Positions 52,331-61,162 of a stretch of DNA of 64,000 bases are shown here, piece after piece; position 1 is the first letter of the stretch; each line of letters starts with the position of its first letter. A model generated the notes under the pieces. The model saw nothing but the letters and a program-made list of their open reading frames with translations, ran no database searches and had not been told where the DNA came from. The stretch covers positions 25,665 through 89,664 of the forward strand of contig CAJOIQ010000002.1 in NCBI GenBank assembly GCA_905234795.1, written 5' to 3'. Both the position numbers and the translations under genes were made by a program. The stretch is from an uncultured Bacteroidales bacterium. Its GTDB lineage: Bacteria > Bacteroidota > Bacteroidia > Bacteroidales > UBA932.

Positions 52331-52396
52331 TCGCGTATATTTATATCGTTCACAATGCAAATATACAACTAAATTTTTATATCGCAAGCGATATTT
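52331..52396 (-). promoter_or_regulatory. gpx-ohrR promoter with flanking palindromic operators
   Basis: TATATTTG lies on the minus strand at 52358-52365. A perfect palindrome ATATCGC-AA-GCGATAT lies upstream (52380-52395) and a related imperfect one, ATCGCGTATATTTATATCGTT (in two halves), lies in the leader (52330-52350). Shared half-sites ATCGC/GCGAT on both sides of the promoter suggest OhrR binding. Confidence 0.6.
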
Positions 52397-52480
52397 AATA
52401 ATAAATGGGCTTATCCAAGAATGGAAAGGATAATCCAGTCCGGCCCGTGATAGGTCAAATAGCCGGGCAGGAGGGCAAAT

Positions 52481-53584
52481 TCAGTCGCTGTAGTTATGAT
52501 CGACGACGATACTGACAGCCGCGCCGGGAACGGCAGCGGTCAATTGCTCCTTCAGCAGGCGGATAAACGCATCATCATCTGTTACACTACGGTCCGGCAC
52601 CACATCTACAGACACGCTGCCAGTGGTTTCGTCGTAGTAGAAACCGTGAACCTGCAGGATATGTTCCTGCCGGGCAAGTGTCTGAATGACATCTCTTTGC
52701 AGCTGGGCGTGTTTATTATCTCCGGTGGCATAAGAGTAAACGCCCACCGTCATGATGATGCCGTGCTTTTCCAACATCATCTCGGAAATTCTACGGGTGA
52801 GCCCGTGAATCTGGTGCGCGGTCATGGTATCCGGCACGCCGATATGCAGGGAGCCGATGGACAGGTTGGGACCGTAACCATGCAGGATGATGTCGAAAAC
52901 GCCCTGAACACCCTCTAGTTCAGATATTTCGGACCTGATTTGATGAATCAGGTCCGGCGGAGCCTGGGCACCCAGCAGCTGGTTGATGGGCGAAGCCAGC
53001 ATCTCGATACCGGCTTTGATGATGACCAGCGAGATCAGCGCACCCAGATAGCCGTCCAGGGACACGTTCCAGATGAGCATCACGCCGGCCGAAATGAGCG
53101 TGGCCAAGGTAATCACGGCATCAAAAAGCGCATCGGAGCCCGAGGCAATGAGGGCGTCGCTGTCCAGTTTCTTTCCCTGCCGACGGACATACCATCCCAG
53201 CGCCAGTTTGGTCACAATGGCGGCAATAATCACAATTAGGGTTACCGTGGTGTAGTCCGGCTCTGTGGGATTGATCATCTTCTTGACGGATTCCACCAGC
53301 GAAGTAACACCCGTGGTGAGCACGATGACGGCAATGATGATGGCCGTGAAATATTCCGCCCTGCCATAGCCGAAGGGGTGCTTGCTGTCGGCCGGCCTCA
53401 CAGAGAGTTTGGTGCCGATGATGGTAATCACGCTGGAGAGCGCGTCACTGAGGTTGTTCACGGCGTCCAAAACCACTGCCACGGAATGGGCCAGAAGGCC
53501 GACGATGGCTTTGAAAGATGCCAGCAGCACATTGGCCACTATGCCGATGACACTTGTGCGGATGATTTCTTTGGAACGGTTCAT
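52481..53584 (-). CDS. Cation diffusion facilitator family transporter
   Basis: The 367-residue inner-membrane protein has six helices and the CDF metal site with DAVNNLSDALSSV in helix 2 and GSDALFDAVITL in helix 5, followed by a cytosolic C-terminal domain with LHIGVPDTMTAHQIHGLTRR. It exports Zn, Mn or Fe; the N/D pattern of the site does not fix the metal for me. It starts one base after the fucosidase stop, so the two are cotranscribed. Confidence 0.92.
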   Translation of the reverse strand: MNRSKEIIRTSVIGIVANVLLASFKAIVGLLAHSVAVVLDAVNNLSDALSSVITIIGTKLSVRPADSKHPFGYGRAEYFTAIIIAVIVLTTGVTSLVESVKKMINPTEPDYTTVTLIVIIAAIVTKLALGWYVRRQGKKLDSDALIASGSDALFDAVITLATLISAGVMLIWNVSLDGYLGALISLVIIKAGIEMLASPINQLLGAQAPPDLIHQIRSEISELEGVQGVFDIILHGYGPNLSIGSLHIGVPDTMTAHQIHGLTRRISEMMLEKHGIIMTVGVYSYATGDNKHAQLQRDVIQTLARQEHILQVHGFYYDETTGSVSVDVVPDRSVTDDDAFIRLLKEQLTAAVPGAAVSIVVDHNYSD

Positions 53585-53585
53585 A

Positions 53586-55061
53586 TCAATTAAATTGAAT
53601 CCTCAGCACAGGACAGATGGGATTGGGGCGGGCGGGCGGCAGGGTAACGGCAAGGCCGTCCGGCGTGCGCTCAAAAAGGAGTTCGGAATCATAGCCCAGC
53701 AGGTGCACAGAGCCGATGGGAGCCTCCTCCTTAAGGGATTGGACCAGCAGCTTTCCATCGGCCGGCCAGGAAAAGGCGTGCACGTACAGCATCTCCCCTT
53801 TGGTGGTGAAACGGATATCGGAGCCCTCCCCGTAGATTTTCCAGGGGCGGGTGCCGTAAATGGCTTCTCCGTTCACCTCCAGCCAGGCAGCCATATCGTC
53901 CAGGATGGCGTCTTCTTTCTCGTCGATGGTACCGTCGGCCCTCACGGGTACAGAGAGCAGCAGGTTGCCGTTTTTGCTCACGATGTCGATGAGGGCTCGC
54001 ACCACCATTGCGGCCGATTTGTAGCCGTCGCATTGGTACAGGCCGCGGTCATAGTGCCAGTTGCCCAGGCAGGTGCAAGTTTGCCAGGGTTTCTCCTGGA
54101 GGGCGTCGGCCACACCGCGTTCAACATCGTAAACGATGGCACTTTTGTGCTCTTCTTGTAGCAGTTTGCCGGTGACCACGGCGTCGGGCTTCTGATTATA
54201 GATATGGGCCGTGAGTTGCAGGCCTTCGTCGCCGATGGGCCAGAAGGGCAGCACGGTGTCGTCAAAGTAAACCAGGTCCGGATGATACCGGTCAATGAGG
54301 TCCAGCTGGCGGTCCAGGAACTTCTTCCGGTATTCCGGAGAGGGCACGGAAACGGTATCCTGCCACTCCCAGCCGTACACGGCGGCAACCGGGTGGTTTT
54401 GTGCATAGAGATCCTGGGGATCATACCCCTCCCACCATTTTCCAGCGCCATCGGCCCGGGTGAGCCGCCCGTCATAGGGGACACCGGCGTACGGGCCTTC
54501 TTTGTCGGCACCCTGCGCGCTTTCATAGAACATCCAGGCATGGGAGGCGTGGATGCTCACGCCGAAGGGAAGCCCTTCCCTGCGCGCCGCTTTCTCCCAA
54601 CCGGCAATGATGTTCTTCCGCGGGCCCATATTCACCGAATTCCAGGGCTGATATTTGCTGTCCCAGAGGTCAAAGTTGTCGTGATGGTTGGCCATGGCCA
54701 CGAAATAGCGGGCGCCGGCACGGTGAAAACGCTTCACAATGGCCTCAGGGTCCCAGTTATCGGCCGTCCACAGATGGATCACGTCCTTGAAGCCAAACTC
54801 CGAGGGATGACCATATTTGGCCCTGTGGTCCACGGCCTGCTTCTCCCCTTCCTGATACATGATACGGGCATACCAGTCTCCGTCTTCGGGCTGGCATTGC
54901 GGCCCCCAGTGCGCCCAGAGACCCAGTTTGGCATCCCGGAACCAGTCCGGCGCCTGGCCATAGGCCGACAAAGACTCCCAGGTGGGTTCATACCGGATTC
55001 CGGTATGGCAGCAGGAACTCATCAATACCAACGCAACGGCAAGGATAGACAGTCTGTTCAT
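53586..55061 (-). CDS. Alpha-L-fucosidase, GH29, lipoprotein
   Basis: The 491-residue protein removes fucose from host or plant glycans. It starts at the ATG 55061 with a lipobox near MSSC, so it is lipid-anchored, probably at the outer membrane. GH29 features include WFRDAKLGLWAHWG, GARYFVAMANHHDNFDLWDS and the nucleophile region HPDLVYFDDTVLP. There is no SusC/SusD pair nearby. A TAGATTTG box lies at 55084-55091 on the minus strand. Confidence 0.92.
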   Translation of the reverse strand: MNRLSILAVALVLMSSCCHTGIRYEPTWESLSAYGQAPDWFRDAKLGLWAHWGPQCQPEDGDWYARIMYQEGEKQAVDHRAKYGHPSEFGFKDVIHLWTADNWDPEAIVKRFHRAGARYFVAMANHHDNFDLWDSKYQPWNSVNMGPRKNIIAGWEKAARREGLPFGVSIHASHAWMFYESAQGADKEGPYAGVPYDGRLTRADGAGKWWEGYDPQDLYAQNHPVAAVYGWEWQDTVSVPSPEYRKKFLDRQLDLIDRYHPDLVYFDDTVLPFWPIGDEGLQLTAHIYNQKPDAVVTGKLLQEEHKSAIVYDVERGVADALQEKPWQTCTCLGNWHYDRGLYQCDGYKSAAMVVRALIDIVSKNGNLLLSVPVRADGTIDEKEDAILDDMAAWLEVNGEAIYGTRPWKIYGEGSDIRFTTKGEMLYVHAFSWPADGKLLVQSLKEEAPIGSVHLLGYDSELLFERTPDGLAVTLPPARPNPICPVLRIQFN

Positions 55062-55083
55062 GGACAAAATAGGATGGTTGTTG

Positions 55084-55091
55084 CAAATCTA
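55084..55091 (-). promoter_or_regulatory. -7 box of the fucosidase-CDF operon (TAGATTTG)
   Basis: TAGATTTG lies 22 bases before the fucosidase ATG. The opposite strand has a weaker TAACTTAG at 55106-55113 facing deoD. Confidence 0.6.
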
Positions 55092-55137
55092 CGCATTATT
55101 TTTTGTAACTTAGCAGGACTAACCAACTAATAACACT

Positions 55138-55851
55138 ATGAGCGATAACCATACCCCTACCCCGCATATCGGGGCCAAATTTGGAGATATTGCCGAAACC
55201 GTCATTATGGCCGGAGACCCGCTGCGCGTGAAATTCATGGCCGAAAAATACCTGGAGAATCCCGTGTGCTTCAACCAGGTGCGCGGTATGCTGGGCTATA
55301 CCGGCACCTACAAGGGCAAACGCATCAGCATGATGGGCCACGGCATGGGCATGCCTTCCATCGGCCTGTATACCTATGAACTGTACAACTTCTACGGCGT
55401 AAAAACCATCATCCGCGTGGGCAGCGCCGGTTCCATCAACAAGGACCTGCACATCGGGGACCTGGTGCTGGCCGAAGGTGCCTGCACGGACTCCAATTAC
55501 GCCGACCAATATCAGCTGGACGGCATGTTTGCGCCCATCGGAGACTTCGAGCTCCTGTGCAAGGCGTCCGATACCTGCAAGGCCATGGGCCTCAACTACA
55601 AGGTAGGCAACGTGGTCTCTTCCGACATCTTCTACCGGGAGAATCCCAACACCAAGGGCTGGATCAAGATGGGTGTGCTGGCCGTGGAAATGGAGATTGC
55701 CGCGCTGTACATGAACGCGGCCCGCAGCGGCAACAGAGCCCTGGGCATCCTCACCGTGAGCGACCATATCATCACCGGGGAAGCCACCACGGCCGAACAG
55801 CGCCAAACCACCTTCACCAATATGATGGACGTAGCCCTGTCGCTGGTATAA
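55138..55851 (+). CDS. deoD: Purine nucleoside phosphorylase, DeoD type
   Basis: The enzyme splits purine nucleosides with phosphate. The 237-residue protein is the hexameric DeoD type, with PHIGAKFGDIAETVIMAGDP, MMGHGMGMPSIGLYTYEL, RVGSAGSI and the purine-site segment AVEMEIAALY, SDHIITGE. It begins a run of plus-strand genes; hypB starts three bases downstream, so it may share the operon although the functions are unrelated. Confidence 0.96.
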   Translation: MSDNHTPTPHIGAKFGDIAETVIMAGDPLRVKFMAEKYLENPVCFNQVRGMLGYTGTYKGKRISMMGHGMGMPSIGLYTYELYNFYGVKTIIRVGSAGSINKDLHIGDLVLAEGACTDSNYADQYQLDGMFAPIGDFELLCKASDTCKAMGLNYKVGNVVSSDIFYRENPNTKGWIKMGVLAVEMEIAALYMNAARSGNRALGILTVSDHIITGEATTAEQRQTTFTNMMDVALSLV

Positions 55852-55854
55852 GCC

Positions 55855-56529
55855 ATGGAAGAAGTCAAAGTCATCGAAATCAAGAAGAGCATCTTCGAGG
55901 ATAACGAAAAGGACGCCGATGCCCTGCGAGCCGATTTAAAGCGCCGGGGCGTGTACCTCCTGAATCTGATGTCGTCGCCCGGAAGCGGCAAAACCACCAC
56001 CCTTATTCAGGTCATCAACCGCATCAAGGACAAAATCCGCGTGGCGGTGATGGAGGCCGATATTGACTCCGACGTAGACGCCGTCAAAATCAAGGAAGCC
56101 ACCGGCATTCCTTCCATCCAGCTTCATACGGGCGGCATGTGCCACCTGGACGCCGAAATGACGCGCCAGGGCCTGGACAATGTGGATTTGGCCGATGTAG
56201 ACCTGGTTATTCTGGAGAATGTGGGCAACCTGGTGTGCCCGGCCGAGTTTGACACCGGAAGCTGCAGGAACGCCATGATCCTGAGCGTCCCCGAGGGCCA
56301 CGACAAACCCCTCAAATACCCGCTGATGTTCTCTATCTGCGACGTAGTTGTCATCAACAAGATGGACGTACTCCCCTACTTCGACTTCGACCTGGAGAAG
56401 TGCAAGGAGTACATCCACATGCGCAACCCCAAGGCGCAGGTCATTCCCATCTGCGCCAAAACCGGCGAGGGCGTGGACGCCTTTGCCACCTGGCTCCTGC
56501 AAGAAGTTAATAACTGGAAAAACCAATAG
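55855..56529 (+). CDS. hypB: Hydrogenase/urease nickel insertion GTPase HypB
   Basis: HypB is a GTPase that, with HypA, delivers nickel to NiFe hydrogenase or urease. The 224-residue protein has the P-loop SSPGSGKTTT near residue 40, the metal-binding CHLDAEM near residue 98, NVGNLVCPAEFDTG and the guanine-specific NKMD. It lacks the His-rich N-terminal store of some HypB proteins. HypC, D, E, F and hydrogenase subunits are absent from this window. It is followed after three bases by a large flavoprotein. Confidence 0.95.
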   Translation: MEEVKVIEIKKSIFEDNEKDADALRADLKRRGVYLLNLMSSPGSGKTTTLIQVINRIKDKIRVAVMEADIDSDVDAVKIKEATGIPSIQLHTGGMCHLDAEMTRQGLDNVDLADVDLVILENVGNLVCPAEFDTGSCRNAMILSVPEGHDKPLKYPLMFSICDVVVINKMDVLPYFDFDLEKCKEYIHMRNPKAQVIPICAKTGEGVDAFATWLLQEVNNWKNQ

Positions 56530-56532
56530 ACT

Positions 56533-59361
56533 ATGCCTGAGATGTCCACCAAATTTGTTCCCAAACACAAGGGGGACAAGAACCCGAATCCCAAGCTCCT
56601 CAAGTTTGTCCGTCACGTCACGGACCGCGTTCCCGGCAAAATCAAGATGGATACCAATGCCCCGGAATACTGGGGCCTGGCCTGCATCTTCGAAGATGAG
56701 ATGGATCCCGTAACCCGGGAAGCCTCCCTGGACCTGCTGCTGGATATGCTGCCCGGCAATTTCTTCAAAGTGCGGGAGCATCACGACTATCACGAACTCC
56801 ATCACTGGAACAAGGAAAAGCATTATACCCCGGACGACAAATCGTTTGACGACCTTCTGGACAAGCTGGCCTATTTCGGCATGCTGGAATATGACTACGG
56901 AGACCATTACACCAATGGTCAGGGGCCGGACGAGGGAACCACTTTCAACCGCGAAGACCGTATCTACTGGGTGCCCATGTTCGTGCCCGGCAGCGCCGAA
57001 TACACCAACATGAACGTAGAGCTCATGGACAAACATCCGGAACTGGCCATGTTCTTCGAGCGCATGACTTTCCTGCCGCTGGAGAAGATTACCCCCATGG
57101 TCCCCATGGGCGGCAGCGGTATCGGCATGCACGTGATTCCCGTGGAAAAAGCCATTTCCATGGAAAACCAGTCCATTGACATTGAGCACATCTCCTATTG
57201 GCTTAAAAAGTACGAAGGCCACATCGGCGTAGGTATCTGCAGCTGCCGCTATGGCCGTAAGAAACTGGACGAAGGCTGCGCCGACGACTACCGCGACTGG
57301 TGCATCGGCGTGGGAGACATGGCCGATTACCTGCGGGAAACCGGCCGAGGCCACGACATCACCTACGACGAAGCCATGGCCATCCTCAAGAAGGCCGAAG
57401 ACCACGGCTTCGTGCACCAGGTGACCAATATTGACGGAGAAGGTAAGATCTTCGCCATCTGCAACTGCAATGTGAAGATTTGCAACGCACTGCGCACCAG
57501 CCAGCTGTTCAATACGCCCAATATGAGCCGCAGCGCCTATGTGGCCGAAGTAGACCCCAAGAACTGCGTGGCCTGCGGCCGCTGCGTGGAATACTGCCCC
57601 GCCGGCGCCGTGAAACTGGGCCAGAAACTGTGCACCAAGAGCGGTCCGCAAACCTATCCCAAGCATGAACTTCCCGATGCCGCCAAGTGGGGCCCCCATA
57701 AGTGGGACGAGGATTACCGGGACAACAACCGCATCAACTGCTATCCCACCGGCACCGCCCCCTGCAAGACCGCCTGCCCGGCCCACATCGCCGTCCAGGG
57801 TTACCTCAAGAAGGCCGCTCAGGGCAAGTATCAGGAGGCCCTGGAGCTCATCAAGCGGGAGAATCCCTTCCCCGCCGTGTGCGGCCGCATTTGCAACCGC
57901 CGATGCGAGGATGCCTGCACCCGCGGCACCATCGACAAGCCCATCGCCATCGACGAGGTGAAGAAATTCCTGGCCGACCTGGACCTCAAGGCCGAGACCC
58001 GTTTTGTGCCGGAGGTGAACATCTGCTCCAACATAGAGGAACGCTGGCCGCAGAAGATTGCCGTCATCGGCGGCGGCCCGGCCGGCATGAGCTGCGCCAA
58101 CTACCTGGCCACCATGGGTTACCTGCCCACCGTGTTCGAGAAAAACGAAGAACCCGGCGGCATGCTGCGCTACGGCATCCCTTCCTATAAGCTGGACAAG
58201 GAGGTCATCAAGGCCGAAATCGACATCATGAAGGAGATTGGCGTAGAAGTGCGCACCGGCGTGGAAGTGGGCAAGGACATCACCATCGCCCAGCTGCGGG
58301 AACAAGGCTACAAGGCCTTCTACGTAGCCATCGGCTGCCAGGGCGGACGCCTGCCCGGCATCCCCGGGGAAACCCTGAAGGGCACCACCACGGCCATCGA
58401 ATTCCTGCACGACGCCAACTGCGGCGCAAAGAAGATCAAGGGCAAGGTAGTGGTGGTGGGTGGCGGCAACGTAGCCATCGACGCCGCCCGCGTGGCCAAG
58501 CGCAGCGGCGCCTCCGAGGTGACCATGCTGTCCCTGGAAACCGAGGACATCATGCCCGCCAGCCTGGAAGAACGCGCCGAAGCCCGCGAGGACGGCGTGG
58601 TCCTGAACCCCGGCTGGGGCCCGAAGGAAGTACTGGGCAAGGACAAGGTGGAAGGCATCGTGTTCAAGAAATGCACCTCCGTGTTCAATGCCGATCATAA
58701 GTTCGCCCCGGAGTACGACGAGAACCAGCTCATCACCCTGGAGGCCGATATGGTGATCTTCGCCATCGGCCAAACCGTCATCCTGAAGGACCTGCTGAAG
58801 GACACCAAGGTAGAATTCTTCCGCGGCGTGTATCCCGTGGCCGACAAACTCACCTACCAGACCGCCGAGCCCGACATCTTCGTGGGCGGCGACTGCTTCA
58901 CCGGTCCCAAGTTTGCCATCGACGCCATCGCCGCCGGCAAGGAGGCCGCCGAGAGCCTGCACCGCTATGTGCAGGGCGGTCATCTGACCATCGGCCGCAA
59001 CCGCAGGGACTTCATCGAACTGGACAAGGGCAACATCGTGGTGGAATCCTACGACAACGGTTCCCGTCAGGCGCCCGGCGTAGAGCCCGTCAAGAGCAAG
59101 TTTGCCGAGTATCACGGAACGCTCACGGAGGAACAGGTGCGCAAGGAAACGGCGCGCTGCCTCTCCTGCGGCGCATCCGTGGTGGACGAGAACAAGTGCA
59201 TCGGCTGCGGCGTGTGCACCACCAAGTGCGGCTTCGACGCCATCCACCTGCACCGCGTGCATCCCGAGGCATCTGTGATGCGCACCTCCGAGGACAAGTT
59301 CTCCGGCATCCTGCCGTATATGGTAAAACGTACCGGTAAGATTCTGTTTAAGAAAAAATAA
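56533..59361 (+). CDS. Multidomain Fe-S flavoprotein, GltD-like NAD(P) oxidoreductase
   Basis: The 942-residue cytosolic protein combines several electron-transfer units. Residues 1 to about 330 carry a cysteine-rich domain with GICSCRYGRKKLDEGC and ICNCNVKICNALR. A ferredoxin motif NCVACGRCVEYCPAGAV follows. From about residue 400 comes the GltD-type Fe-S domain (CPAHIAVQGYLKK, CGRICNRRCEDAC), then FAD and NAD(P) binding (AVIGGGPAGMSCANYL, VVVGGGNVAIDAARVAKRSG). A final motif reads CIGCGVCTTKCGFDAI. It probably passes electrons between NAD(P)H and ferredoxin or an unknown partner. Its place between hypB and hypA suggests a nickel enzyme connection. Confidence 0.85.
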   Translation: MPEMSTKFVPKHKGDKNPNPKLLKFVRHVTDRVPGKIKMDTNAPEYWGLACIFEDEMDPVTREASLDLLLDMLPGNFFKVREHHDYHELHHWNKEKHYTPDDKSFDDLLDKLAYFGMLEYDYGDHYTNGQGPDEGTTFNREDRIYWVPMFVPGSAEYTNMNVELMDKHPELAMFFERMTFLPLEKITPMVPMGGSGIGMHVIPVEKAISMENQSIDIEHISYWLKKYEGHIGVGICSCRYGRKKLDEGCADDYRDWCIGVGDMADYLRETGRGHDITYDEAMAILKKAEDHGFVHQVTNIDGEGKIFAICNCNVKICNALRTSQLFNTPNMSRSAYVAEVDPKNCVACGRCVEYCPAGAVKLGQKLCTKSGPQTYPKHELPDAAKWGPHKWDEDYRDNNRINCYPTGTAPCKTACPAHIAVQGYLKKAAQGKYQEALELIKRENPFPAVCGRICNRRCEDACTRGTIDKPIAIDEVKKFLADLDLKAETRFVPEVNICSNIEERWPQKIAVIGGGPAGMSCANYLATMGYLPTVFEKNEEPGGMLRYGIPSYKLDKEVIKAEIDIMKEIGVEVRTGVEVGKDITIAQLREQGYKAFYVAIGCQGGRLPGIPGETLKGTTTAIEFLHDANCGAKKIKGKVVVVGGGNVAIDAARVAKRSGASEVTMLSLETEDIMPASLEERAEAREDGVVLNPGWGPKEVLGKDKVEGIVFKKCTSVFNADHKFAPEYDENQLITLEADMVIFAIGQTVILKDLLKDTKVEFFRGVYPVADKLTYQTAEPDIFVGGDCFTGPKFAIDAIAAGKEAAESLHRYVQGGHLTIGRNRRDFIELDKGNIVVESYDNGSRQAPGVEPVKSKFAEYHGTLTEEQVRKETARCLSCGASVVDENKCIGCGVCTTKCGFDAIHLHRVHPEASVMRTSEDKFSGILPYMVKRTGKILFKKK

Positions 59362-59702
59362 TGCACGAATTAGGCATTGTGTTCTACATTATCCGTGACG
59401 TCAAGAAGGCGGCGCTGGAGAATGCCGTGGAGCATGTGTACGGAGTGGTGATGAACATTGGGGAGGTAAGTACCATTGTGCCGGAATACCTGCAGGATTG
59501 CTGGCGGTGGGCGGCCGATAAGGAGGAGATACTGAAGGGCTGTCAGCTCAAATGCAACATCATCCCTGCGGCAACCTACTGTGAGGATTGCCAGTCCGAA
59601 TTTTCCACTGTGGAGCACGGCAAAATTTGCCCGCACTGCGGGAGCGAACACACCTATCTGTTACGTGGAAACGAAGTTGAAATCAAAGAAATAGAAGTAT
59701 GA
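59361..59702 (+). CDS. hypA: Nickel-binding metallochaperone HypA
   Basis: HypA carries nickel to target enzymes together with HypB. The 113-residue protein has the N-terminal MHE nickel site and a zinc finger with YCEDCQSEF and ICPHCGSEH. The start overlaps the flavoprotein stop (TAATG) and its own stop overlaps the next start by four bases, so all are tightly coupled. Confidence 0.93.
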   Translation: MHELGIVFYIIRDVKKAALENAVEHVYGVVMNIGEVSTIVPEYLQDCWRWAADKEEILKGCQLKCNIIPAATYCEDCQSEFSTVEHGKICPHCGSEHTYLLRGNEVEIKEIEV

Positions 59703-59986
59703 GTTGTTACATTGTACCCCTTGTGCAGGCTGCCGTGACCAGCGTCTGCCGCAAGGCCGGATGGAAGACCGGATTCTTGGGCCGCAACCTGGCCTCCCTG
59801 GAAAAGATGTTATGGGGCGGTTCCGTCATGTTGATCGTGGACCACGCCATCAACGGAGAGCTTTTTGACTGGACGCCCATGGAGATGCTCAAAGTAGGCG
59901 TTCCCATGAGCGCCGCCATTACTTTGGTATGGATCATCTATGCGCTCATTAAAGAGAAAAAAACAGTATTATCAACTACTAAATAA
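59699..59986 (+). CDS. Small membrane protein of the hyp operon
   Basis: The 95-residue product has two hydrophobic segments near residues 38-52 and 65-84 and a cysteine-bearing N-terminus (MSCYIVPLVQAAVTSVC). I do not recognise the family. It overlaps hypA by four bases and precedes the larger membrane protein by nine. Confidence 0.75.
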   Translation: MSCYIVPLVQAAVTSVCRKAGWKTGFLGRNLASLEKMLWGGSVMLIVDHAINGELFDWTPMEMLKVGVPMSAAITLVWIIYALIKEKKTVLSTTK

Positions 59987-59995
59987 CACTAAACC

Positions 59996-61108
59996 ATGTT
60001 TTTCCAAGTTTACGGGGCTAACGCCCTTTCCCAGTGGATCATGCTCATCGTGGTCCTTGTGGGCCTGATTCTTTTCAACGAGTTTGCCCGCCGCACCAAG
60101 TGGGGCGGCATTATCACCTTCCTGGCCATACCTCTGGCTCTCACCGCATACTTTGTGGCCATCTGGATTGGCGCAAAAACCGGTGCCCAGTGGGTTCAGA
60201 ACAACCAGACCCATGTATACATGGCCGGCTGGTTCCACTATGCCAAGCTGTATGCCGCCACTGCGGGGTGCATCGGCTTTATGATGATCAAGTACAAATG
60301 GGGAATCGGCGCCAAGCATTGGTTCAAACCCTTCCCCTTCATCATCGTGGCCATCAACATCCTCATCGCCTGCGCCTCCGACTTTGAAAGCGCCATCATG
60401 GGCTGGAACAAGTGGTGGCTCACTTCCGAGGGCGTGTGGCAGTATGGCGGCTGGCACAATGTGTTCAACGGCACGGCCGGCCTCATCAACATCTTCTGTA
60501 TGACCGCCTGGTGGAGCGTTTGGCCTTCCAAGAACAAGCAGGATATGATCTGGGCCGATATGACCTGGGTGTACATTGTGATCTATGACATCTGGAACTT
60601 CGCCTACACCTACAACTGCCTGCCCACGCACAGCTGGTACTGCGGCGTGGCCCTGCTGCTGGCCCCCACCGTGGCTGCCCTCCTGTGGAACCGCGGCGGC
60701 TGGATCCAGAACCGTGCCAACACCCTGGCCATCTGGTGCATGTTCGCCCAGGTATTCCCGCTGTTCCAGGAAACCTTCATGAACGGTAAGCAGTGGTTCT
60801 CCTGGGCCACCCTGCCCGTGCTTTATCCCAACGGCGCCGAGACCGTCTCCCAGCTTTACAATGCGGCCGGCATTACCGCCACAACCGTTACGCCCGAGAT
60901 CATTGGCACCACCGTGGATCCTTCCGTGGTAGCCGCCAATCCTTCCATGATGCTCTTCATCAGCGCCCTGGCCCTGGTGACTAACATCCTGGCCCTGGGT
61001 TGGATCATCGCCATCGCCAAGAAACGCCACATCAATCCTTACAAGGAAGACGTCTTCGTGGACCAGAAGTACTACAAGGACGCCCTGGCCCGTGCCGATG
61101 TGAGCTAA
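59996..61108 (+). CDS. Multi-pass membrane protein, DUF5692-like
   Basis: The 370-residue protein has about nine to ten membrane helices and is rich in tryptophan, with WNKWWLTSEGVWQYGGWHNV and MTAWWSVWPSK. It resembles the DUF5692 family of gut anaerobes as I remember it; the function is unknown. It ends the hypB operon before a terminator. Coupling to Fe-S and nickel genes suggests a membrane redox or transport partner, which is inference. Confidence 0.7.
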   Translation: MFFQVYGANALSQWIMLIVVLVGLILFNEFARRTKWGGIITFLAIPLALTAYFVAIWIGAKTGAQWVQNNQTHVYMAGWFHYAKLYAATAGCIGFMMIKYKWGIGAKHWFKPFPFIIVAINILIACASDFESAIMGWNKWWLTSEGVWQYGGWHNVFNGTAGLINIFCMTAWWSVWPSKNKQDMIWADMTWVYIVIYDIWNFAYTYNCLPTHSWYCGVALLLAPTVAALLWNRGGWIQNRANTLAIWCMFAQVFPLFQETFMNGKQWFSWATLPVLYPNGAETVSQLYNAAGITATTVTPEIIGTTVDPSVVAANPSMMLFISALALVTNILALGWIIAIAKKRHINPYKEDVFVDQKYYKDALARADVS

Positions 61109-61130
61109 GACCTTATTCCTTGAAAACGAA

Positions 61131-61160
61131 GGCCGACCCTTTCCCGGGCCGGCTTTTTTG
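61131..61160 (+). terminator. Terminator of the hypB operon
   Basis: GGCCGACCC and GGGCCGGC form a stem with one mismatch around TTTCCC, followed by TTTTTT. It lies between the operon and the convergent gene at 61163. Confidence 0.75.
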
Positions 61161-61162
61161 CG

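Noticed and set aside
55936..59262. A 1108-codon open frame on the minus strand opposite the flavoprotein, and similar long antisense frames (for example 6252-8711, 37767-39587, 39967-41712)
   Set aside because: They mirror GC-rich real genes codon for codon, have His/Gly/Val-biased composition and no recognisable motif; the opposite strand carries well-conserved proteins.
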